From positions 124,001 to 188,000 of the forward strand of contig NZ_WOFO01000007.1 in the NCBI RefSeq assembly GCF_010993705.1: DNA of 64,000 nt, in the 5' to 3' direction. This DNA is from Cyclobacterium sp. SYSU L10401. Lineage in GTDB: Bacteria; Bacteroidota; Bacteroidia; Cytophagales; Cyclobacteriaceae. Within the stretch, counting starts at the first letter, position 1; each line of letters opens with the position of its first letter. Under the pieces are notes generated by a model. That model searched no databases, was not told the DNA's origin, and saw only the letters and a program-made list of their open reading frames with translations. A program made the translations under genes and the position numbers. Shown one piece after another: positions 46,779-56,183 of this stretch.

Positions 46779-47828
46779 ATGAGAAAATTCAACAAAAAAG
46801 AGGGTGATTTCTCCAGAAAATCATCCCGTACCTCCACCGGTAGCAAAGGCCGTTTATTGAAAGACAAAACCAAAGAAGTAGAAAGGCATACCCCCGCTGA
46901 AAAAAGCGAATACAAAGGCAGGGGAAAAAATGAGAAGCCTACCTATGGTAGCTTTCAAGAAAGAGACCCTAAAAAGAAGCCTTTTAAGAAGCCCTTCTCG
47001 CCTATTTCCAAAGCAAGAAAAAACAAAAGCAAATCCGAAACCCAGCCGGAGTACGATCTAAAAACCATCCAAAAGCAAGCTCGGCGGGATGCCGATGAAA
47101 TCCGTCTCAATAAATACATTGCCAATTCAGGGATCTGTTCCAGAAGAGAAGCGGACAGCCTGATTGAAAAGGGAGAAATTACCGTGAATGGTAAGGTGGT
47201 TACCGAATTGGGCTTTAAAGTGCTCCGCAAAGACCGCGTATTGTATAAAGGAAAGGCCATCCGACCAGAAAAACCGGTTTATTTGCTTTTAAACAAGCCC
47301 AAGGACTTTATCACCACAACTGATGACCCTTTGGAACGAAAGACCGTTATGCACCTGGTAGATGGTGCCTGTGAGGAACGTTTGTTTCCGGTAGGCAGGC
47401 TGGACCGGAACACCACCGGTTTATTGTTGTTTACCAATGACGGGGAGTTATCGGCCAAACTTACCCACCCTTCCTATGAGGTGAAAAAAATTTACCAGGT
47501 GACCCTGGATAAACCCTTGGCTAAAAACGATCTGGAGGCTATAGTAGCGGGGGTGACCTTAGAGGATGGCTTGACAATGGTGGATGACCTGCAGGTACTT
47601 TCCCTGGACAAAACCATTTTAGGACTGGAAATTCATTCCGGAAAAAACCGGATTGTGCGTCGGATTTTTGCTCATTTTGGCTATGAAGTGACCGCACTGG
47701 ACCGGGTGATGTTTGCCGGATTGAGTAAGAAAGATATCGCTCGGGGCAAATACAGATTCCTGAATGAAAAGGAAGTCATAAACCTTAAGTTTATGAATAA
47801 ATCCAGAAACAAAAAGCGGCTTAAATAA
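46779..47828 (+). CDS. rRNA pseudouridine synthase, RsuA/RluB family
   Basis: 349 residues from the ATG at 46779; the frame opens at 46749. An N-terminal basic, low-complexity tail (residues 1-105, rich in Lys, Arg, Ser) is followed by an S4 RNA-binding domain (RLNKYIANSGICSRREADSLI) and the catalytic domain with FPVGRLDRNTTGLLLFTNDG, where the Asp attacks uridine C6, then LEIHSGKNRIVRRIFAHFGY. It converts uridine to pseudouridine in 16S or 23S rRNA. The basic tail probably adds RNA contacts and is seen in other Bacteroidota. It is read from its own promoter and ends in a hairpin. Confidence 0.9.
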   Translation: MRKFNKKEGDFSRKSSRTSTGSKGRLLKDKTKEVERHTPAEKSEYKGRGKNEKPTYGSFQERDPKKKPFKKPFSPISKARKNKSKSETQPEYDLKTIQKQARRDADEIRLNKYIANSGICSRREADSLIEKGEITVNGKVVTELGFKVLRKDRVLYKGKAIRPEKPVYLLLNKPKDFITTTDDPLERKTVMHLVDGACEERLFPVGRLDRNTTGLLLFTNDGELSAKLTHPSYEVKKIYQVTLDKPLAKNDLEAIVAGVTLEDGLTMVDDLQVLSLDKTILGLEIHSGKNRIVRRIFAHFGYEVTALDRVMFAGLSKKDIARGKYRFLNEKEVINLKFMNKSRNKKRLK

Positions 47829-47845
47829 GCTGCTTTTTGTTTTTA
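47811..47845 (+). terminator. Terminator overlapping the stop of the pseudouridine synthase gene
   Basis: AAAAAGC-G-GCTTA pairs with TAAGC-T-GCTTTTT (one G-T pair), followed by T-rich sequence; the stem includes the TAA stop at 47826-47828. Confidence 0.65.
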
Positions 47846-47887
47846 GCAGGGATTTGGTTATCTTATTATCAAATTAATCCCGAACAC

Positions 47888-48169
47888 ATGAAAGCCCTTT
47901 GGAAAGATAAGATTCTGGCACAGTCCGACGAGACTAAATTTATAGAAAACAACCACTATTTTCCTCATGATTCCTTGAACAGGGAGTTTTTTGAAATATC
48001 CAATACCACCTCTGATTGTCCGTGGAAGGGCAGGGCCAGTTATTACCATGTCAGGATCGGTGAAGATACCAACCGAGATGCTGCCTGGTTTTATCCCAAC
48101 CCTAAGGAAGCTGCAAAAGATATCAAGGACCATGTAGCTTTCTGGAAGGGCATTAAAGTAGAGGAATAG
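47888..48169 (+). CDS. DUF427 small protein
   Basis: 93-residue cytoplasmic protein of the DUF427 family. The patterns KALWKDKILAQSDETKFIENN, YFPHDSLN, SDCPWKGRASYY with the conserved CPWKG, and AAWFYPNPKEAA all fit. The family folds as a small beta-barrel; its function is not established. The frame opens at 47837 by a non-ATG codon, but the ATG at 47888 marks the family start. The stop lies 6 bp before the oxidoreductase gene, so the two are likely coexpressed. Confidence 0.85.
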   Translation: MKALWKDKILAQSDETKFIENNHYFPHDSLNREFFEISNTTSDCPWKGRASYYHVRIGEDTNRDAAWFYPNPKEAAKDIKDHVAFWKGIKVEE

Positions 48170-48175
48170 ATACCC

Positions 48176-49570
48176 ATGAAAAAATACCATGCCATAGTAA
48201 TCGGAGCCGGCCAATCGGGGATGCCCCTGGCAAAAAAAATAAGTGCCAAAGGTCTTTCTGTGGCATTGATTGAAAAAAGAGCCCTGGGAGGTACTTGCAT
48301 CAATGATGGTTGCTCTCCCACCAAAACCATGGCGGCCTCTGCCAGAGTGGCCCATCTGGTAGGCAGGGCAGGAGACTTTGGAATAAATGTCCGGGATTTC
48401 AGTGTAGACCAAAAAGCGATCCGGAAAAGGAAAGATTATATCGTAGAGTTGTTTCGTGGTGGGGCAACCAAGGGTTTAAAAAAAGCCGAAAACCTGGACA
48501 TCATCATGGGTGAGGCAGTATTTCGTACTGAAAAAACAGTTTTGGTCAAAAGACCAGAGCAGGACGACCTGGTCCTGGAAGCTGAAAAATTTTTCATCAA
48601 TACCGGATCTGCCCCATTTATTCCACCAATTGAGGGCTTAGAGGATTCCCCTTTCCTGGACAGTACCAGTATCATGGAATTGGAGGAAACCCCGGAACAC
48701 CTGATTGTGCTGGGAGGAGGTTACATCGGCCTGGAGTTTGGGCAGATGTTTAAAAGATTCGGTAGCAAGGTCACCATCCTGGACATGGCCTCCCGGCTGG
48801 TGCCCAAAGAAGATGAGGATGTTTGCAAGGAAATTTCCACCATCTTCGCAGAAGAAAAAATTGACAGCCTGGTCAATATTAAAGCAGAAAAAGTAAGCTA
48901 TCAAAACAAGCAATTCACCCTACATTACAAGGGTGCAAAAGGCCCTGGCAGGGTTAGCGGTTCTCACCTTCTGGTAGCTACTGGCAGAAAACCCAGTAGT
49001 GAGCACATCGGTCTTGATTCTCTGGGAGTTAAGCTGAGCAGCAAGGGGCATATTGTCGTTGACGAAAATTTTGAAACCAATGTACCCGGTATCTATGCCC
49101 TGGGTGATGTAGCTGGAAGCCCCCCGTTTACCCATATGGCCTATCATGATGCCCATATAGCCTTTAACCGCATTTTTGAGGGAAATAAATCGCTATCGGC
49201 AAAAGACCGGTTGGTGCCTTATTGTGTTTTTATTGATCCACAACTTGCGCGGATAGGATGGAATGAGCAACAAGCAAAAGAAAAGGGGATTTCCTATACC
49301 ACCGGGAAATTCTGGATGAAGCATGCAGGAAGGGCATTGGAAACCGATGAAACCAAGGGCTTTTTTAAGGTGCTGGTAGACCCTGAAAGCAAACAAATAT
49401 TAGGTGCTACCATTCTCAGCCTGGATGGTGGAGAAATCATGGCCGTCTTACAAATGGCCATGGTAGGGGGAGTCCCCTATGACCAGATCCAACACCTGCC
49501 CATCGCCCACCCTACCCTGGCCGAGAGCCTGAACAACCTGATGGGGCAGGTCAAGCGTACCAATAAATAG
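48176..49570 (+). CDS. FAD-dependent pyridine nucleotide-disulfide oxidoreductase
   Basis: Class-I flavin disulfide reductase similar to mercuric reductase or dihydrolipoyl dehydrogenase, 464 residues. It has GAGQSGMPLAKKISAKG for FAD, the redox-active CINDGCSPTK with Cys41 and Cys46, the NAD(P) fold LGGGYIGLEFGQMFKRFG, YALGDVAGSPPFTHMAY and the C-terminal HLPIAHPTLAESL with the His-Glu base. The four-residue spacing of the cysteines fits. The substrate is not predictable; it lacks the extra metal-binding cysteines of MerA. The next gene encodes a YciI-type protein. Confidence 0.88.
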   Translation: MKKYHAIVIGAGQSGMPLAKKISAKGLSVALIEKRALGGTCINDGCSPTKTMAASARVAHLVGRAGDFGINVRDFSVDQKAIRKRKDYIVELFRGGATKGLKKAENLDIIMGEAVFRTEKTVLVKRPEQDDLVLEAEKFFINTGSAPFIPPIEGLEDSPFLDSTSIMELEETPEHLIVLGGGYIGLEFGQMFKRFGSKVTILDMASRLVPKEDEDVCKEISTIFAEEKIDSLVNIKAEKVSYQNKQFTLHYKGAKGPGRVSGSHLLVATGRKPSSEHIGLDSLGVKLSSKGHIVVDENFETNVPGIYALGDVAGSPPFTHMAYHDAHIAFNRIFEGNKSLSAKDRLVPYCVFIDPQLARIGWNEQQAKEKGISYTTGKFWMKHAGRALETDETKGFFKVLVDPESKQILGATILSLDGGEIMAVLQMAMVGGVPYDQIQHLPIAHPTLAESLNNLMGQVKRTNK

Positions 49571-49585
49571 CGTTTCTACAAGCAA

Positions 49586-50044
49586 ATGAAGTTCTTCTTT
49601 ATCCTTTCCTTCCTTACAGGAATTGGTTTTATCTCTTTCGCCCAGGGTACCAATCCTCAATACAACGCAGCACTGGCAGACAGCCTTGGTGCAGATGCCT
49701 ACGGTATGAAAAGTTACGTCCTGGCCATCCTTGAGAGCGGAAACACAGCCCCTGATGATAAAGCCAAGGTCAGCGAGGCTTTTTCAGGCCATATGGCCAA
49801 CATTCGCCGCCTGGTAGAAGAAGGGAAATTATTGATCGCCGGTCCGCTGGGGGAAAATGAGAACCGGTATAGGGGGATCTTTATCTTTGACGTAACCTCG
49901 GTGGAGGAGGCCAGGGAATTGGTTAGCAGCGACCCTGCTATTCAGGCCGGATATTTAGCTGTCAAACTGTACCCCTGGTATGGCTCTGCGGCCCTGCCCA
50001 TGTACCTGGAAGCGGCCGATAAAATCTGGAAGGAAAATCCCTGA
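49586..50044 (+). CDS. Exported YciI-like protein
   Basis: 152 residues: signal peptide (FFILSFLTGIGFISFAQ), then a ferredoxin-like fold of the YciI family, with HMANIRRLVEEGKLLIAGPL and a central YRGIFIFDVTSVEEARELVSSDPAI. The conserved His and Asp of the YciI active-site-like pocket are visible in these stretches. YciI relatives include dehydrochlorinases and 5-chloro-muconolactone enzymes, but most are unassigned. It is 15 bp after the oxidoreductase and likely cotranscribed with it. The signal peptide is unusual for this family but common in Bacteroidota. Confidence 0.8.
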   Translation: MKFFFILSFLTGIGFISFAQGTNPQYNAALADSLGADAYGMKSYVLAILESGNTAPDDKAKVSEAFSGHMANIRRLVEEGKLLIAGPLGENENRYRGIFIFDVTSVEEARELVSSDPAIQAGYLAVKLYPWYGSAALPMYLEAADKIWKENP

Positions 50045-50176
50045 GCATTTTAATTCCTCATTTGCTTTTTTGGGAGTATTGGGTGAAGCAGACCTGGCTC
50101 ATTTTCACAAGGCAGAGGTTAAATGGCTTAAAATGTCGATATTTTTTAGTAACTTAACTATCTAATTCTTTTTGCC

Positions 50177-51442
50177 ATGAAACTTTCACTACCTACAATC
50201 AATATTGCCGGATTGGCAAAAGCCCCTGTTCTTATATTTCTGCTATTTCTAAAGTACAGGCTTTACGTATTGTTGCTGGGAATTTTTATTATACTGTCCG
50301 GAGCCTGTAATCAAAACCCCAAATCTGTTCCGGGCCTCGCAAGGATATCCGTGGATCTTTCGGAAGCGCGTACCGGAAAATTATCGGAGTTTTTCGAACC
50401 TCATATAGAGTACATCTGGCTGGAGGATGGTTCGGAGGAGGCCCAGCTCAATGCTGGATTGCAAAAAGTCCTTTTTCATGAAGGCAGGATATATACCTTG
50501 GATATATTTGGCTGCAAGTGTATTCATATTTTTGATAAATCAGGTAAGTACTTGTCAAAGATCGATGCCTATGGAGAGGGGCCAGGCCAATACCTGGACT
50601 TTGATGATCTCGCAGTTGTAGACGAGGAACTGGTCCTCCTCGGAGTATTCCCACGTAAGATCATGTGGTTTAGCCTGGAGGGTGACTATCTCCGGGAGTT
50701 AACTTTTCGTGAACAGCTGGGACCGGGTGTATTTTCAGAATTTGACCAGCGATTTTACCTGTATACGGAAACCAGAGATCCGGAAGATTATTTTGTCAAA
50801 AGCTTCAATAAATCATTTCAGGACACCATCAAGCATTTCCCCTACCATCCGGAAAAGCTGTATGGACATCATTCTGGAAGAAATTATTTTCAAAAAAGTC
50901 AGAAAAACCTCTACTACGGAATGACCTTTCTGGATACCATCTATCAGGTCGAAAAGCGAAATTTTGTTCCAAAACTCGTCTTTGATTTTGGAAAATATGC
51001 ACAAGACCCTGAAGAACTGAAAAGAATAGACCACCCTGTTGAAAAAATAAACTTTCTCAATAACTCCGCAAAACTATATTTCACAGGCCAATACCTCGTT
51101 TCAGAAAAACAGCTTTATACTTATTTGAAATATGAAAAAAAAGTATATAACCTATTCTTTGATCGGGATAAGCAACAAACACTTCTGCTACAGGACAGAA
51201 TTCTGGACGATATTGACGGAGGATTCGATCCCTTTATGTTCATCTATAGTTTTGGGCCGGGAAAGGTAGGGGTAAAAGTGCCAGGCAGGGATCTCTATGA
51301 AGTACTTATGGAGAAAAAAGCCAATATGGGAAAGGCTGAATTCGAAAGCTGGGTAACAAACCAGGGGAAGAATTTCGCAGAAACGGCCATGGCTGCCAGG
51401 GATTCCGAAAACCCGGTGTTGATTGTGTACAGATTGAAGTAG
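50177..51442 (+). CDS. Six-bladed beta-propeller lipoprotein (DUF4221-related type)
   Basis: 421 residues with a long hydrophobic N-terminus ending in the lipobox LSGACN. The body fits the Bacteroidota six-bladed propeller family: YTLDIFGCKCIHIFDKSGKY, GEGPGQYLDFDDLAVV and later LYGHHSGRNYF. Two hydrophobic segments in the first 45 residues may mean a downstream start. Blades carry typical Gly-Glu-Gly-Pro-Gly turns. The function is unknown, probably a periplasmic or surface binding protein. It begins the accessory region; the DUF4221 paralogs at 54.4-64 kb have the same general fold but a shorter frame. Confidence 0.78.
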   Translation: MKLSLPTINIAGLAKAPVLIFLLFLKYRLYVLLLGIFIILSGACNQNPKSVPGLARISVDLSEARTGKLSEFFEPHIEYIWLEDGSEEAQLNAGLQKVLFHEGRIYTLDIFGCKCIHIFDKSGKYLSKIDAYGEGPGQYLDFDDLAVVDEELVLLGVFPRKIMWFSLEGDYLRELTFREQLGPGVFSEFDQRFYLYTETRDPEDYFVKSFNKSFQDTIKHFPYHPEKLYGHHSGRNYFQKSQKNLYYGMTFLDTIYQVEKRNFVPKLVFDFGKYAQDPEELKRIDHPVEKINFLNNSAKLYFTGQYLVSEKQLYTYLKYEKKVYNLFFDRDKQQTLLLQDRILDDIDGGFDPFMFIYSFGPGKVGVKVPGRDLYEVLMEKKANMGKAEFESWVTNQGKNFAETAMAARDSENPVLIVYRLK

Positions 51443-51571
51443 CACCGTACAGAACCTACAAATTAGGAATCAACTCATCTGGCTGCATTTACGATATATA
51501 AAGGACAGAATATTACAAGACAGACAACTGATGAATCCCTCAGAGACGGATTGATCTTTTTGCGTGATTAG

Positions 51572-52861
51572 CTAGACAATTGTATGAATCCCATATAAAG
51601 GAATATTGATTAACCAGTCATCCTCCCTGTAATTTGATAAAGAGGTGCGAATATTGGTGACCGTTTTATATTTTTCTACAAATACCTTCAAACTTTTTGC
51701 TTTCAAATTTTCTTCCGCTTTCACTTCAATTGGAATGATCTGTCCCTTAAGTTGGATGATGAAGTCGAGCTCGGCGGTGGCACTGTCGGCTGACCAATAA
51801 GCTGGTTCTAATCCCAACGCCACCAATTGTTGTAAAACAAATTGTTCGGAAATGGCTCCCTTAAACTCCTCAAAAAATTGATTACCTTCCAAAATTGTTT
51901 TGGCATCCAAGTCAACCATAGCCCCCAAAAGGCCTATATCTAATAGAAAAAGCTTAAAAGCTCCAAAGTCTTGATACGCCTTCAACGGAATTCCTGCTTT
52001 TGAAACCCGATTGACTTGATGAATTAGGCCGCAATCTTTTAACCATGCCAATGCCATCTCGAAATCTTTGGCCCTAGCTCCCTTTTTGACCTGACCGTAG
52101 ATAAATTTTTTATTCTCTTTGCTGAGTTGAGAAGGAATGGCATTCCAAACCATCCGTATCCTTGGCACAATATCAAATGGGGCATGTTTCGAAAAATCTT
52201 GTTGATAGGCCTCCATGATTCTAGTTTGTACAGATCTAACAAGCACTAGGTCTTTTGTATCAATAAAGGTCTGAACAGCCTCAGGCATTCCGCCTATGAA
52301 AAAATAGTGTTTGAGCAGATTCTTTAGCTTTTGTGCAAAAGGCTTGACCATGTCCCACTGCTGTGTATGAAGTAGCTGATTCAAGGATTCCTCCCCTAGA
52401 GCATCCATAAATTCTTCGAAATCCAGCGGATAGAGATCCATGAATGCTACCTTTCCAACAGGGAAAGAGGTTTCCCGATGCAGTGCCACTCCCAATAATG
52501 AACCTGCTGCTATCACATGGTAAGAAGGGGCATTTTCTTGAAAATATTTCAAGGATGTTAACGCACCTTTGGATTCCTGAATCTCATCTAAAATCAACAA
52601 GGTATTTTCAGCGTCTATTTTAATTCCTGTTTCAATCTGAAGGGCCGTGAGCAAGCGGTCCGTATCAAAGTCTTGTTCGAAAACCTGCCTCATTGTCTGA
52701 TTACTTTCAAAATTCACATAGGCAACCTGCCCGTAGTGCTCTGTACCAAAAGCTTTCATCAACCAGGTTTTACCAACCTGTCGCGCTCCTCTAATAATTA
52801 ATGGTTTTCTTTTGGGGGAATTCTTCCAAGAGATAAGGGATTGAAATAATTTTCTTTTCAT
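51572..52861 (-). CDS. AAA ATPase with DUF4143 nuclease-like domain (first of three)
   Basis: 429 residues. The AAA domain has Walker A GARQVGKT at 25-32 and Walker B TLLILDEIQES near 90; a central winged-helix region follows, and the C-terminal DUF4143 domain has the PD-(D/E)xK-like trio in AELDFII and IPIEVKAEE. Such proteins are widespread in Bacteroidota and Archaea, and their job is unknown. The gene stands alone. Just upstream are an inverted repeat and a second degenerate copy 32 bp farther (see 52885-52943), so autoregulation or self-recognition is possible. Related to those at 53.1 and 57.6 kb but not close. Confidence 0.87.
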   Translation of the reverse strand: MKRKLFQSLISWKNSPKRKPLIIRGARQVGKTWLMKAFGTEHYGQVAYVNFESNQTMRQVFEQDFDTDRLLTALQIETGIKIDAENTLLILDEIQESKGALTSLKYFQENAPSYHVIAAGSLLGVALHRETSFPVGKVAFMDLYPLDFEEFMDALGEESLNQLLHTQQWDMVKPFAQKLKNLLKHYFFIGGMPEAVQTFIDTKDLVLVRSVQTRIMEAYQQDFSKHAPFDIVPRIRMVWNAIPSQLSKENKKFIYGQVKKGARAKDFEMALAWLKDCGLIHQVNRVSKAGIPLKAYQDFGAFKLFLLDIGLLGAMVDLDAKTILEGNQFFEEFKGAISEQFVLQQLVALGLEPAYWSADSATAELDFIIQLKGQIIPIEVKAEENLKAKSLKVFVEKYKTVTNIRTSLSNYREDDWLINIPLYGIHTIV

Positions 52862-52884
52862 GTTGAGATGGTTGAAATTCTAAA

Positions 52885-52943
52885 TTACATTTTTTCAAAG
52901 GAAAAAATGTAAAAAAGCACACCTTTTCAAAGGAAACATTGTA
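52885..52943. repeat. Palindrome with a second copy at 32 bp, upstream of the first DUF4143 ATPase
   Basis: TTACATTTTTTC and GAAAAAATGTAA are perfect 12-bp arms with a four-base centre (52885-52912). A degenerate copy with the same TTTTCAAAGGAAA core starts at 52924, exactly 32 bp after the first core at 52892. The ATPase start codon is 24 bp downstream on the minus strand. Confidence 0.75.
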
Positions 52944-53054
52944 CCGTCCCACATTTTATTAAACTAACCCCCTATCTCCTTTGTCCGAAGACGCATTACC
53001 TTTCAGTTACGGGAAATTCCGAAAAGGATAATAACTGGCCATTAGCCGGAACAG

Positions 53055-54182
53055 CTAATTTTCATCTGCTCCAACAAATTTCCTAAAGTTCTCCTTAGTA
53101 ACGAACTCCACGGCGGCGGCGTAGGTATTTACAAAAATGGCCGGAATATTCACCTTAGCTTTGGGATTCCATTTGAATTCAAAAGCTGTGATTTTCCCAT
53201 CCGACTCCTCCACATAGTCAATTTCCTGTTGGTGCCTAGTCCGCCAAAAATAAGTATTGCAGTACCTTTTGTAATAATGGTTTCGCTTTAGCCTCTCAGA
53301 CATTAGGAAATTTTCCCATAAAATGCCTATATCATTTCGCAATCCAACTGGATTAAAATTTTGTATGATTGCGTTGCGTATGCCATTGTCGTAGAAATAA
53401 ACCTTCCGGTTCGTTTTGATCTCGTTGCGCAGGTTACGGCTAAATGAAGTAATCGGAAAAACAATATAGGACAGTTCAAGTAAATGGATATAGCTTGAAA
53501 CGGTGTTCTTGTCCACCCCTGTTAGCTGAGCCAGTTCATTGTAGCTTACTTCGCTACCGACCTGAAAGGCCAACGCCTGCAATATTTTTTCCAGTACTTC
53601 GGGCTTCTTGATATTGCCCAAAGAGAGAATATCTTTAAATAAATAACTCTGAGTAATCTCATTTAGGATTTCCCTTTCCTCACCTCTGTTATTAAGGACA
53701 TCCGGATAATATCCGTATATCAATCGATTTTCCAAATCTCTCAGGGCATCTAAATATCCGACCGATTTCTCATATTCCCCGTAGGAAATTGGATACAGAA
53801 AATATTCGAATTTTCGTCCAGTAAGTGGTTCGTTGGTGTAATTCCGAAGCTCAAAAGCCGATGAACCGCTCACAATCAACTGAACGTTTTTGAATTGGTC
53901 GTGGATGATTTTAGCGGTAATTCCAATATTTTCTATCCGTTGTGCCTCGTCTATAAAGACGATCCTTGAGTCACCTAGTATGCTTTCAATCTCTTTGGTA
54001 TTCGGATTGGTCAGCCTTTGCCTAACCAATGGGTCATCCCCATCCAAAAAAAGAAACTCCCTGCCCTGTAAAACAGCCCGGATAAGCGTGGTTTTCCCGA
54101 CCTGTCTTGCACCGATTAATAGGATGGTTTTCCCCTTGAACAGCTTTTCAGTTAGCTGACCTTTAAGGCTTCTCTCAATCAT
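53055..54182 (-). CDS. AAA ATPase with DUF4143 nuclease-like domain (second of three)
   Basis: 375 residues, Walker A GARQVGKT at 24-31, Walker B SRIVFIDEAQRIEN near 73, a winged-helix segment QLTGVDKNTVSSYIHLLEL, and a C-terminal DUF4143 part with QEIDYVEESDGKITAFEFKW carrying the Asp, Glu and Lys of a PD-(D/E)xK-like site. The protein may clamp or cut DNA, but no activity is established for this family. It is followed 193 bp later by the first ATPase in the same direction, and preceded by two tandem palindromes at 54195-54256. Distinct from its neighbours in sequence, so not a fresh duplication. Confidence 0.87.
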   Translation of the reverse strand: MIERSLKGQLTEKLFKGKTILLIGARQVGKTTLIRAVLQGREFLFLDGDDPLVRQRLTNPNTKEIESILGDSRIVFIDEAQRIENIGITAKIIHDQFKNVQLIVSGSSAFELRNYTNEPLTGRKFEYFLYPISYGEYEKSVGYLDALRDLENRLIYGYYPDVLNNRGEEREILNEITQSYLFKDILSLGNIKKPEVLEKILQALAFQVGSEVSYNELAQLTGVDKNTVSSYIHLLELSYIVFPITSFSRNLRNEIKTNRKVYFYDNGIRNAIIQNFNPVGLRNDIGILWENFLMSERLKRNHYYKRYCNTYFWRTRHQQEIDYVEESDGKITAFEFKWNPKAKVNIPAIFVNTYAAAVEFVTKENFRKFVGADEN

Positions 54183-54194
54183 AGAAATTTATGT

Positions 54195-54256
54195 ATTCAC
54201 CAAATTTACGGCTTTTTGGTGAATTAATTCACTAAAAATACAGCTTTTTGGTGAAT
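54195..54256. repeat. Two tandem 30-bp palindromes with 32-bp period upstream of the second DUF4143 ATPase
   Basis: Copy one (54195-54224) has arms ATTCACCAAA and TTTGGTGAAT; copy two (54227-54256) repeats it with ATTCACTAAA and TTTGGTGAAT. The spacing is 32 bp. The start codon lies 13 bp away on the minus strand. The unit differs in sequence from the palindromes at 52.9 and 58.8 kb. Confidence 0.8.
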
Positions 54257-54405
54257 AGAGAAATTAGCTAATCGAATTAGTTAACTTCTTCACCCTTTAT
54301 CAAACACCTCCTCGATGTCGAAACCTGTATTGCTTCAACCATAATAAACCGGGCGAAAACCGTCGCCTTCGATAACTCGTCGACCAGTCAACCTATCAAC
54401 CAAAA

Positions 54406-55560
54406 TCATAAATCTATACTAAGCCGCAAAAACCCCATTTCATCCTCCATATTCTCAAAAATCCAGATGGCACCGTCCTTTACAAAGTAGGTTTGGGGAA
54501 TAGCGGTTAACTGGGGAACGATGGACTCCGTTATCATCTCCAGGTTTTTATCAAACACTGTCAGGTAAATCGTGCAACTTATAGTGGACATATACGTCCA
54601 CCTTCCATCAACAACCCTCTCAATTTCCGCTTGGTAAGAAAATCGGTAATATCGATCGTTCCATTTATCCCAAATTAACCGCTCAAATTCAACCTCTTGC
54701 AATCCTTTGGCATATATACGATCTATGGCTTCTTCATTTTCTACCTGTTTGGGATAGTAAGGAGACTTTTGATTTGGTGTTAATTTGCTTTCAAAACTTT
54801 TCAATACCAAACTGTCATCATCCGGATTGATTACATATATCTCATTAAATACGTTATTACTCAATATAATTTTTCCATCTCCCTTCTCCAGAAATATCTG
54901 AGATCCAAAAAATCCGGTTGAAGCACCTCCCTCGACTTTGCCACTCTAAACTCTTTCAATTTATCAAAAGCCGGAAGATCCAACTCAGTTAGTTGATAAT
55001 TAAACATATCCATCTTCATCAGGTTCACGAACCCTCCTGTACTATTCGTCTTAAAGCCAAAAAAAAAGTCTATAATTACTTGGGATAACGGATCGAAGTC
55101 GAAAAAAATCTCCGCCTTCCAATACCGCTAATTCATCCAAAGCCTGCTGCAATTTCACTTCCTCTAATTTCTCTACTTCCAAATTAAAAATCGCTGCATG
55201 CTTTAGCGAACCTGCTACTAAAACGCTGTCTCCTTCCAAAAGAAAAAATGGGTGAAAAAAAGGTCCGGTACCTTGGGGCCCTTCCCTTTCAAAGGGAATT
55301 TTCTCAACGAACTTTAATTCATCCAGATCTATTTTTTCCAAGGCATGGTCTGTCGGGTTGTAATTATATAGAAATCGTCCGTCTGCTGACAATTCAGCGT
55401 AGTTCAGATTTGCCCCGAGATAAAGAATTTCATCTCCAGGATCGACCAGTACGGTATCCAACGAAAAAGTAAGTTGCCATTGTTGCCCGATATTTCCTTT
55501 TTCGGGACTTCCGCAGCCGACGATTAAAAGAAGGACGATAAAAAACCCGAATTTGCTCAT
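54406..55560 (-). pseudogene. DUF4221 propeller lipoprotein, two frameshifts
   Basis: The lipoprotein leader (LLLIVGCGSPE) and first part run from the ATG at 55560 to GGDFF, where an extra T in the seven-T run at about 55103-55109 shifts the frame. A middle piece continues (FDFDPLSQVIID, FNYQLTELDLPAFDKLKEFR), and a missing A near 54940 shifts it back to the final part with EGGASTGFFGSQIFLEKG, ending FENMEDEMGFLRLSIDL. Repaired, it is 384 residues, exactly the length of the paralog at 61874-63028. So a full-length gene is present, interrupted twice. It is flanked by the ATPase gene and the DUF2384 antitoxin. Confidence 0.85.
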
Positions 55561-55647
55561 GGTCAATAGCTAAGCGTGGAATTTAGGAACATTTTCTCGT
55601 TTTTATAGAATTTTTTCTTAACTTTCTACTTCTGATAAACCGTTTTT

Positions 55648-56061
55648 ATGAAAAGTGAGGTGATTAAAAAATCACATTTAGATCCCATCAGTAATTTTGA
55701 ATTGGTGGTCCAGGCACAAAAAGGAGTCGACGCTGAAATGGCCTTCGAGATATCAGCATCACTTTTAATGCCGGAGGAAGACCTTTCTCTTATCCTGCAC
55801 TTGTCAACAAAGACCTTGAAAAATTACCAAAAGGCCGAAAAAACCCTTAACCCAATAGCCAGTGAACAGGTGTTAAAGTTAAATGAACTCCGTAAAAAAG
55901 GGGAACAGGTTTTTGGCTCAGTTGAAGCTTTCAATAGCTGGCTAAAAAAGCCAGCAATAGGATTGGATGAGGCAATACCCTATCATTTTTTAAAGACCAG
56001 TGGAGGAATAGATTTGGTGATAGAAGAATTGGATACGATTGCTTACGGAGATTTTTCATGA
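55648..56061 (+). CDS. DUF2384 (Xre/MbcA/ParS-type) antitoxin
   Basis: 137 residues matching antitoxins of RES-domain toxins. The N-terminal helical domain includes EISASLLMPEEDLSLILHLSTKTLKNYQ, a helix-turn-helix, and the DUF2384 toxin-binding part follows: EVFGSVEAFNSWLKKPAIGL in pattern (read as GEQVFGSVEAFNSWLKKP), then IDLVIEELDTIAYGDFS, a typical terminal motif. It should bind the operator and the toxin. The RES toxin normally begins at the antitoxin stop; here a GC-rich 140-bp insert separates them. The antitoxin itself looks intact. Confidence 0.87.
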   Translation: MKSEVIKKSHLDPISNFELVVQAQKGVDAEMAFEISASLLMPEEDLSLILHLSTKTLKNYQKAEKTLNPIASEQVLKLNELRKKGEQVFGSVEAFNSWLKKPAIGLDEAIPYHFLKTSGGIDLVIEELDTIAYGDFS

Positions 56062-56183
56062 AATCGAGCACGAAGCAAGCGATACATGGGGGAATGATTA
56101 TCATTCGCGAGATTCCCCGTCCGACTGGCCTCCTCCGGGCGGGCATCCCGACCTTTGGTGCGGGGCAAGTTATGGCCGCTTAA
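56058..56183 (+). other. GC-rich insert with a 41-codon frame between antitoxin and toxin
   Basis: An ATG overlaps the antitoxin stop (ATGA) and opens 41 codons ending at 56183. The stretch around 56104-56180 is about 70 percent G+C by eye, against roughly 40-45 percent around it. It can fold with GGGGAAT against ATTCCCC and CCCCG against CGGGG. I do not recognise the peptide (start MKSSTKQAIHGG). It may be an inserted structured repeat or a small gene. Confidence 0.4.

Noticed and set aside
54195-54256. Possible mini-CRISPR (two repeats with short spacers)
   Set aside because: Only two copies, each a palindrome with no true spacer; no cas gene is near. It fits a tandem operator better.
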